A DNA stretch of 64,000 bases from NCBI RefSeq assembly GCF_002007105.1, contig NZ_MVBC01000016.1:56755-120754 (forward strand). The letters run 5' to 3'. A model generated the notes under the pieces. It had not been told where the DNA came from. It searched no databases and saw only the letters and a list, made by a program, of their open reading frames with translations. The translations under genes were made by a program, and so were the position numbers. Below, piece after piece: positions 59,642-64,000 of this stretch (the stretch's first letter is position 1; every line of letters starts with the position of its first letter). Source of the DNA: Hymenobacter sp. CRA2 (GTDB taxonomy: Bacteria > Bacteroidota > Bacteroidia > Cytophagales > Hymenobacteraceae).

Positions 59642-60217
59642 ATGCGTCGATTTGCTTTGTTGCTCAGCGCCATGCTGCTGAGCGGCGTACTTTCCCAGGT
59701 ACAGGGCCAAACCTTGTCAGATGAAGCGCGCAGGTCGGCGGCGTACGCGTCGCCGGTAGCCGATACCGGTGCCGTGCTGGTGTACAACGGCTGGTATTTG
59801 CCGAGCTACCGCCCCAAAGGCACCGAAGCAGATACCACCGGCGCCTTGGTTTCGCTGTTTCGGAAGCGGCGCACGGCCGGGTGGCTGTTTACCCTGCCGT
59901 TCATGGCGGGTATGTGCCTGGCACTACCCATTTCCACCACCGACCGCTACGGCCAGACGCAGGTAGCGGAGGAGGCCATTTCGCCGCCGCTGGGCGTGGC
60001 CGTGCTGGCCGGCACCGTCACGGGCTTCGTGCTGCACGCTTCCAAGTACAACAAGAGCCACTTGCAGCGCGTGAGCCAGGAGTACGCCGCCGGCAAGCCC
60101 ATTCCGGCCAAGTACCGCCGCAACCTGAATGCGCAGCACTTCGCCGAGGCCGCGTACCTGCGCGAAGCCCTGCGCCAGCAGAAAGCCCGCGAAATGATGC
60201 GCGCTGCTACGCGGTAA
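59642..60217 (+). CDS. Small exported protein, member 3 of the three-gene paralogue family
   Basis: A 191-aa protein; signal ends QVQGQ. The family core reads ALVSLFRKRRTAGWLFTLPF, a hydrophobic segment, ISPPLGVAVLAGTVTGFVLHASKYNKSHL, then EYAAGKPIPAKYRRNLNAQHF and a charged helical tail. The LFRKRR motif is closest to that of member 1. No function known. Confidence 0.75.
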   Translation: MRRFALLLSAMLLSGVLSQVQGQTLSDEARRSAAYASPVADTGAVLVYNGWYLPSYRPKGTEADTTGALVSLFRKRRTAGWLFTLPFMAGMCLALPISTTDRYGQTQVAEEAISPPLGVAVLAGTVTGFVLHASKYNKSHLQRVSQEYAAGKPIPAKYRRNLNAQHFAEAAYLREALRQQKAREMMRAATR

Positions 60218-60237
60218 ATACATTGCTTCAAACACAA

Positions 60238-60270
60238 AAAAGCCCGCTGGTACTGCTCCAGCGGGCTTTT
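60238..60270. terminator. Bidirectional terminator
   Basis: Thirteen-bp arms (AAAAGCCCGCTGG and complement) and 7-nt loop with A and T runs, between converging genes 59642-60217 and 60305-61312. Confidence 0.92.
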
Positions 60271-60304
60271 ATATTACTGTACCGACCTGAGGCAGCGTTA
60301 CTTG

Positions 60305-61312
60305 CTAGAAGCGCGCTTTCACGATGGCAAAGCGTGGAGAGGTAGCTTGGTAGGGGTAGAGCACGTAGGCATCGGCGTTGCGGCGCGTGATGGTGGTGGG
60401 GCTGACGGCACCGGTAGCAAAGCTGCCCGCGGCCGTGGCGTTGGCCCAGGCATCGGTGCTGCTGAGGCGGTACACGGTGCCCTGGCTGCCAGCTACTACC
60501 AGTAGCGTCTGGTTGTCGAACAGCAGCAGGCCATCGGCGCCCGTCAGGTTTTGCGCGGTGGTCACGCGGGTAAAGGTCGTGGGGTTGCTGATGGGGACTT
60601 TAAACAAAGCGCCGTCGTTGGTCTTGGCCACGATGAGGTAGCCGTCGGGGTGGAACACGATGCCGTTCAGGCCGAAGCCCGTGCCGCCGCTCAGCTGCGC
60701 GTTGTCCAGAAATACCGTGGCGGTGCCTTGCGCGTCGATTTTGTAGATGACCGGCGCGAAGCTGTCGGTGACGTAGGCATTGCCTTGCCCGTCCACGGCA
60801 ATGTCGTTGGCAAAGTGTTGCGGGTAGGTAGCGGCCTTGCTGCCCAGGTCGATGTAGGACTGCAGGGCGCCGTTGCCCGAATTGAAAATGGCCACGGCCG
60901 CGAGCTTACGCAGCGTGGCGGCCGTGGAGCGGCTGGTGTTGACGCCGGCATCCGATACAGCCGCCAGCACACGGTTGCGGCTGGCATCGAGGTTGAGGCC
61001 GATGGTGGAAATCAGGCGCGGGTCGTCGGCCAGCGCGGTGTAGCTGCTGTCGTCCTTTACCGTGCCGAGGCGGCCGCGGGTGCGGGAACTCACCCAAAAG
61101 CGCTGGCTGGCCTCGTCCCACTGAATGCCTTCGGGCGAGAGGGCCGCCTGGGGCACGGTTATTTTATCGGGCCCGGCGGGCGGGGTGGAGTTGTCATCGT
61201 CGTTGGAGCAGCCGGGCAGCAAGGCTAGCAAGGGCAGCAGCAAGACGAGCAGGCGTAGCAAACGCGGAGGGGTGAGCGGCCCCCGCAGGCGTGGTAAAGG
61301 GGGATGTAGCAT
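60305..61312 (-). CDS. SMP-30/gluconolactonase-like beta-propeller lipoprotein
   Basis: A 335-aa protein, lipobox LLALLPGCSNDDD. The mature part is a six-bladed propeller of the SMP-30/NHL type: LSPEGIQWDEASQRFWVSS, FANDIAVDGQGNAYVTDSFAPVIYKID, GLNGIVFHPDGYLIVAKTNDGALFKV. The Glu, Asn and Asp positions that hold calcium in SMP-30 are plausibly present. Its enzyme activity, if any, is unknown. Confidence 0.87.
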   Translation of the reverse strand: MLHPPLPRLRGPLTPPRLLRLLVLLLPLLALLPGCSNDDDNSTPPAGPDKITVPQAALSPEGIQWDEASQRFWVSSRTRGRLGTVKDDSSYTALADDPRLISTIGLNLDASRNRVLAAVSDAGVNTSRSTAATLRKLAAVAIFNSGNGALQSYIDLGSKAATYPQHFANDIAVDGQGNAYVTDSFAPVIYKIDAQGTATVFLDNAQLSGGTGFGLNGIVFHPDGYLIVAKTNDGALFKVPISNPTTFTRVTTAQNLTGADGLLLFDNQTLLVVAGSQGTVYRLSSTDAWANATAAGSFATGAVSPTTITRRNADAYVLYPYQATSPRFAIVKARF

Positions 61313-61632
61313 GGTGCGGCGTCAGATGGTTGCGAATGAATTAACAACCCTATACGCCGCTGCGAGCGAAGCGGCTGAGGATGAGCTGGTCGGTAGTGAG
61401 AAGACGACCTACCCCGTGCCTGTAGGCCGGAACTTATCAGTTCTGTGACAAAATCATTGTTTGCTGCACGCTGATTGGCCGCAGAACTGCCGATAACGCC
61501 GGTTTAGCGCTTACAGCCGCCAACAATGAGTGGTGTATGAGCTGACGCCGCTGTCGGTTTAATTGCTTAGCTTGCAATGTTTTTGTGCTGGCTCGAACGT
61601 ACGGTCTGGCCCTTCATCTTCTCTTTTATTTT
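61313..61632. other. Divergent intergenic region, no gene seen
   Basis: A 320-bp spacer between the propeller lipoprotein (minus) and the 61633 gene (plus). TAGCTTGC near 61566 is close to the -7 consensus. No convincing ORF, RNA or repeat was seen. Confidence 0.5.
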
Positions 61633-62457
61633 ATGCTCACTTCTACCTTCCGCGTGGTGACCCGAGTGGCGGCTGCAGGCCTGTTCACCTGCCTGACCGT
61701 GGCGGCCTCTGCCCAAAACGTGTCGCTGAAAGGCGACGTGATTACCGTCGACAAGCAGCCCTACGGCAAGCTGACAAAATCGGGCGGCCTGCTGAAAGAC
61801 TTCACGCTGCTGACCCTGGATGGCACCGAAGTAGCCAAGGCCCAGGGCAAAATCACCCAGCTGCCCAACAACGAGACTTTCGTGTACTACATGCTCACGT
61901 TTCAGCCCGGCGGCGAAACGGCAGAAATGAGCAAATCAGGCATGAACTTCGCCCAGCAGCTGGCCGAGGCTTTCGTGAAAAACGAAGTGCTGCGCGAGGG
62001 CAAGCCCAACCCCGAAGGCATTACCCGCTTCACGGCTGCTTACGGCGAAAAGCTCTCGGCTAAGTACGCTGCCCAGGCCAGCGAGCAGGCCAACGCCAAG
62101 CCGCTGCAGTACAGCACCGTCAACCGCAACCGCATGGGCGCGGGCGCACCCAGCATCGAGTACAACAAGCGCACCAAGCGCACCGAAATCCGGCAGAGCG
62201 GCACCGTCATCGGCTACCTGAACCCGGGGAGCCAGGAGAAAGGCCGCGCCAACTTCACCGTGACGCTGCCCGACGGCATGACCATCGCCGAGTTTGCCGT
62301 GGAGGCCTGGATGGCGGACTCGCCCGGTGCCCGCGACATCAGCTACAAGCTGCTGGTGAAGAAAAACAACCAGTACCACACCCGTACCGCCGTCGGCGGT
62401 GTGTCGGCGGCCCAGCAGGACGCGGTGCAGTACCTGGTGACGGGCGGCTATTTGTAA
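61633..62457 (+). CDS. Exported hypothetical protein
   Basis: A 274-aa protein; with the ATG at 61633 (MLTSTFRVVTRVAAAG) a signal peptide ends AASAQ. The mature part begins VSLKGDVITVDKQPYGKLTKSGGLLKDFTLLTLDG, a beta-rich domain, followed by a mixed region and VEYNKRTKR-like polar text. I do not recognise the family, although short Bacteroidota exported proteins with a KGDxIxVDxxPY start are common. Upstream start at 61585 would put the signal 16 residues in. Confidence 0.75.
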   Translation: MLTSTFRVVTRVAAAGLFTCLTVAASAQNVSLKGDVITVDKQPYGKLTKSGGLLKDFTLLTLDGTEVAKAQGKITQLPNNETFVYYMLTFQPGGETAEMSKSGMNFAQQLAEAFVKNEVLREGKPNPEGITRFTAAYGEKLSAKYAAQASEQANAKPLQYSTVNRNRMGAGAPSIEYNKRTKRTEIRQSGTVIGYLNPGSQEKGRANFTVTLPDGMTIAEFAVEAWMADSPGARDISYKLLVKKNNQYHTRTAVGGVSAAQQDAVQYLVTGGYL

Positions 62458-62475
62458 GCCATTGGACCTAACAAA

Positions 62476-62510
62476 AAAAGCCCCGCCGGCACTGCGCCGG
62501 CGGGGCTTTT
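62476..62510. terminator. Terminator of the 61633 gene and of the clpB remnant
   Basis: Fifteen-bp arms (AAAAGCCCCGCCGGC and complement), 5-nt loop, with long A and T runs; bidirectional. Confidence 0.94.
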
Positions 62511-62529
62511 TACTCTTATATGAAGCGAG

Positions 62530-62655
62530 TTACACGCCCGGAATCTGCACGTCCGCGTTGGTGAAGCGGATGGTGCCGCCTTCCACCACGGCGTCCTTGC
62601 TCACCTTGCCGCTCAGGATTTCCTGCGGCAGCTCGTTCAGAATCAGTTGCTGCTA
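62530..62655 (-). pseudogene. clpB: C-terminal remnant of ClpB chaperone (about 40 codons)
   Basis: The minus strand from 62652 to 62533 reads QQLILNELPQEILSGKVSKD then VVEGGTIRFTNADVQIPGV and a TAA stop at 62530-62532. This matches the last residues of the ClpB disaggregase (the RVIQQLILNELxxxILxGKV helix). Immediately upstream of QQ is a TAG and unrelated sequence with a short palindrome (ATCCGG, CAGAA, CCGGAT), so roughly 820 N-terminal residues are missing. The downstream terminator is kept. It marks a deletion or rearrangement junction. Confidence 0.75.
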
Positions 62656-62745
62656 AATCCGGCAGAACCGGATGTCGACACGGTCGCTGCACCTATTAGC
62701 AGGTTTTGGCGTTAACTTTAAGCTCACTGAAATTCTCTTTACCAG

Positions 62746-62955
62746 ATGGATACCGCGTCCAACGTTGCTCAGCAACTCGATAACCTGGCCAACCTGGCCG
62801 AGCGGGTAGCTACGCCGGAGTTTCAGCGTGGTTTCCGAGCCAGCGTGGCCAACCGAGCCAAAGCTGCCAATTCTTCTCTGACGTACCGCGACCAGCAAGG
62901 CCGTCTGGTACGCGAATGGCCGGCCACCGGCCGCCTGGAGGTGCTGGCGGAGTAG
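62746..62955 (+). CDS. Putative antitoxin of zeta-like module
   Basis: A 69-aa protein (MDTASNVAQQLDNLANLAER). Helical, no DNA-binding motif that I recognise. Its place 4 nt before a zeta-toxin-like kinase gene is the standard position for the small antitoxin. Function inferred from context only. TAACTTTA near 62713 may be the promoter. Confidence 0.65.
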   Translation: MDTASNVAQQLDNLANLAERVATPEFQRGFRASVANRAKAANSSLTYRDQQGRLVREWPATGRLEVLAE

Positions 62956-62959
62956 CGGC

Positions 62960-63544
62960 ATGGGTGAAGCGGTGCCTACGGTGTACGTCCTGGCCGGGCC
63001 TAATGGGGCTGGCAAGACGTCTATCTATTGGTATGAAGCCTCCGATGTACCTCGTCTAAATGGCGATGCTTTATACCAACAGGGTGTTGACGCGCACACT
63101 ATCGAGGCTACGCTGCGCCAGCAGCAGGAAGAATGGGTAGCTCAGCGCGCTTCTTTTGTAATTGAAACCAATGCCGCCACGGAGCGGGACTATACACTGT
63201 TCCAGTCGCTGCGGCAATCCGGCTACCGGGTAGAGTTGCGCTTCGTCTGCCTCGAATCGGTGGCGCTGTGCCAGGAGCGCGTAGCCCAACGGGTACGTGA
63301 AGGCGGCCACGACATTCCAGCGCCCCTTATTGCTCAGCGTTACGCCAATAGCCTTTCCCTGCTGAAGCGCCACTACCGCGCCTTCGACCGGCTGCAGCTT
63401 TACGACAATACTTCCTTGCCGCGGGAAGTATTGGATTTTGTGCCCGGCCAAAAGCCGACTGCAGTAGCTGACATACCTACGTGGGCCGCGCCCGTGCTGA
63501 CACACATCACGCGGCTGGAAAAGGTGTATAGTCGGCTGGGCTAA
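62960..63544 (+). CDS. Zeta-toxin-like (COG4185) P-loop kinase
   Basis: A 194-aa protein with Walker A GPNGAGKTS at residues 13-21, then LNGDALYQQG, FVIETNAATERDYTLFQSLR and YRVELRFVCLESVALCQERVAQRVREGGHDIP. These match the zeta-like family whose best-studied members phosphorylate UDP-N-acetylglucosamine and block cell-wall growth. The start at 62960 is 4 nt after the small upstream gene. Toxicity is inferred from family and context. Confidence 0.85.
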   Translation: MGEAVPTVYVLAGPNGAGKTSIYWYEASDVPRLNGDALYQQGVDAHTIEATLRQQQEEWVAQRASFVIETNAATERDYTLFQSLRQSGYRVELRFVCLESVALCQERVAQRVREGGHDIPAPLIAQRYANSLSLLKRHYRAFDRLQLYDNTSLPREVLDFVPGQKPTAVADIPTWAAPVLTHITRLEKVYSRLG

Positions 63545-63580
63545 CTCCCACTACCGTGCTATACGATAATAACTGCAAGA

Positions 63581-63814
63581 CTAAGCTAGTTCTTGCTGCC
63601 AGAGCTGATAGAGTGCTGCCGTGTGCGCTGGCAGCTTGTTGCTTATGAGCATTTCTTCCATCGAATTCATCAGGACCTCCATGTAGTGCCAGCTGGTATT
63701 TTCGTCATCTGCGGCCAGACCGTTCAGAAGGGCGTCAACGACTGCTGCATTAAGCACCACGCCTTCGTGCAAGGCAAAACGCACCAGGTCTTTAAACACG
63801 ATAAGTTGGCGCAT
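63581..63814 (-). CDS. Hypothetical helical protein, 5' end uncertain
   Basis: A frame of 111 codons is open up to 63916, but its first part overlaps the transposase start at 63907 and is probably part of the insertion sequence. From the ATG at 63814 a 77-aa protein remains (MRQLIVFKDLVRFALHEGVV ... LLNGLAADDENTSWHYMEVL). It is all helical, with no family recognised. The original 5' end may have been cut off by the insertion. Shown here with the shorter start. Confidence 0.5.
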   Translation of the reverse strand: MRQLIVFKDLVRFALHEGVVLNAAVVDALLNGLAADDENTSWHYMEVLMNSMEEMLISNKLPAHTAALYQLWQQELA

Positions 63815-63906
63815 ATCCTGTTCAGCTGCGTCGTCGGCGTTAGAATAAGCTATAGCAGATTCACAGACAATGTAGCTGCTGGCGCTCCGCGTACGTAAGC
63901 GGCTGT

Positions 63907-64000
63907 ATGCAAGCATACTCGATGGATTTGCGTCAGCGCGTGGCGCAGGCGCTGGCCGAGCCGGGCGCCCGGCAGGCCCAAGTGGCCGCGCGCTTTTGCG
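63907..64000 (+). mobile_element. IS630-type insertion sequence, 5' end of transposase (cut by window edge)
   Basis: From the ATG at 63907 the frame reads MQAYSMDLRQRVAQALAEPG then QVAARFC and runs off the edge. This is the typical opening of IS630-family transposases (a helix-turn-helix of the (Y/F)SxDLRxRV type). The left terminal repeat should lie between about 63840 and 63906 but could not be identified without the other end. Confidence 0.75.

Noticed and set aside
1..64000. tRNA, rRNA or riboswitch genes
   Set aside because: No T-loop-like GGTTCRANNCC with matching arms or other familiar RNA motif was seen by eye; a covariance-model search was not possible.

Overview
The window looks like a chromosome segment from a GC-rich member of the Bacteroidota, most likely a Hymenobacter-like cytophagale. 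This rests on several points. Many genes have the Bacteroidota promoter box TAnnTTTG and no obvious Shine-Dalgarno. There is a type IX secretion (T9SS) C-terminal sorting domain. NuoG is of the short type. LytTR and Reg_prop two-component systems are present, as are many GTCAT-type dispersed intergenic repeats. The taxon is inferred from gene content; no database was searched.

Layout. 1-6.2 kb: an ABC-2 permease fused to an M1-peptidase domain (cut by the left edge), its ATPase, and a divergent LytS/LytTR two-component pair. 6.2-21.5 kb: mixed housekeeping and signalling genes. These include aspS, a truncated chemoreceptor-like protein, a phytanoyl-CoA-dioxygenase-type oxygenase, a large beta-propeller histidine kinase with its LuxR-type regulator, a PolB-type exonuclease, a DUF937-OmpA fusion and an amidohydrolase. 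21.5-38.6 kb: the respiratory complex I genes, all on the minus strand, in two blocks (nuoA-J and nuoKLMN). A 3.1-kb insert separates them and carries an ECF sigma operon and three small genes. 38.7-53.6 kb: Uma2, pruA, SIMPL, YjjG, a ferredoxin-like protein, an ArsR regulator, a type II NADH dehydrogenase, an M20 peptidase, an M1 peptidase and HupE. 53.7-60.2 kb: a 1504-aa T9SS-secreted repeat protein flanked by three members of a small secreted-protein family. 60.3-64 kb: a beta-propeller lipoprotein and a secreted protein, followed by an accessory patch with a C-terminal remnant of clpB, a zeta-toxin-like toxin-antitoxin pair, and the first codons of an IS630-type transposase at the right edge.

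The most unusual pattern is non-coding. Four intergenic hairpins (6164-6244, 36734-36821, 37400-37488, 38114-38202) share one design: each arm is exactly five 7-nt units (35 nt) around an 11-19 nt loop. The heptamer sequence differs between loci but is kept in register between the two arms. Three of them lie at or just after the stop codons of nuoA, nuoB and nuoC; two of those fill almost the whole spacer up to the next start codon. A fifth, looser relative, built on AATGTG units, sits between nuoK and nuoL. I do not recall a named element with this design.

Functionally, complex I (nuo) and the non-pumping NADH dehydrogenase (ndh) are alternative entry points for NADH electrons into the quinone pool. 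pruA feeds NADH from proline breakdown. Most other genes encode envelope, secreted or signalling proteins typical of a surface-living aerobe. tRNA, rRNA and CRISPR loci were looked for by eye and not found.
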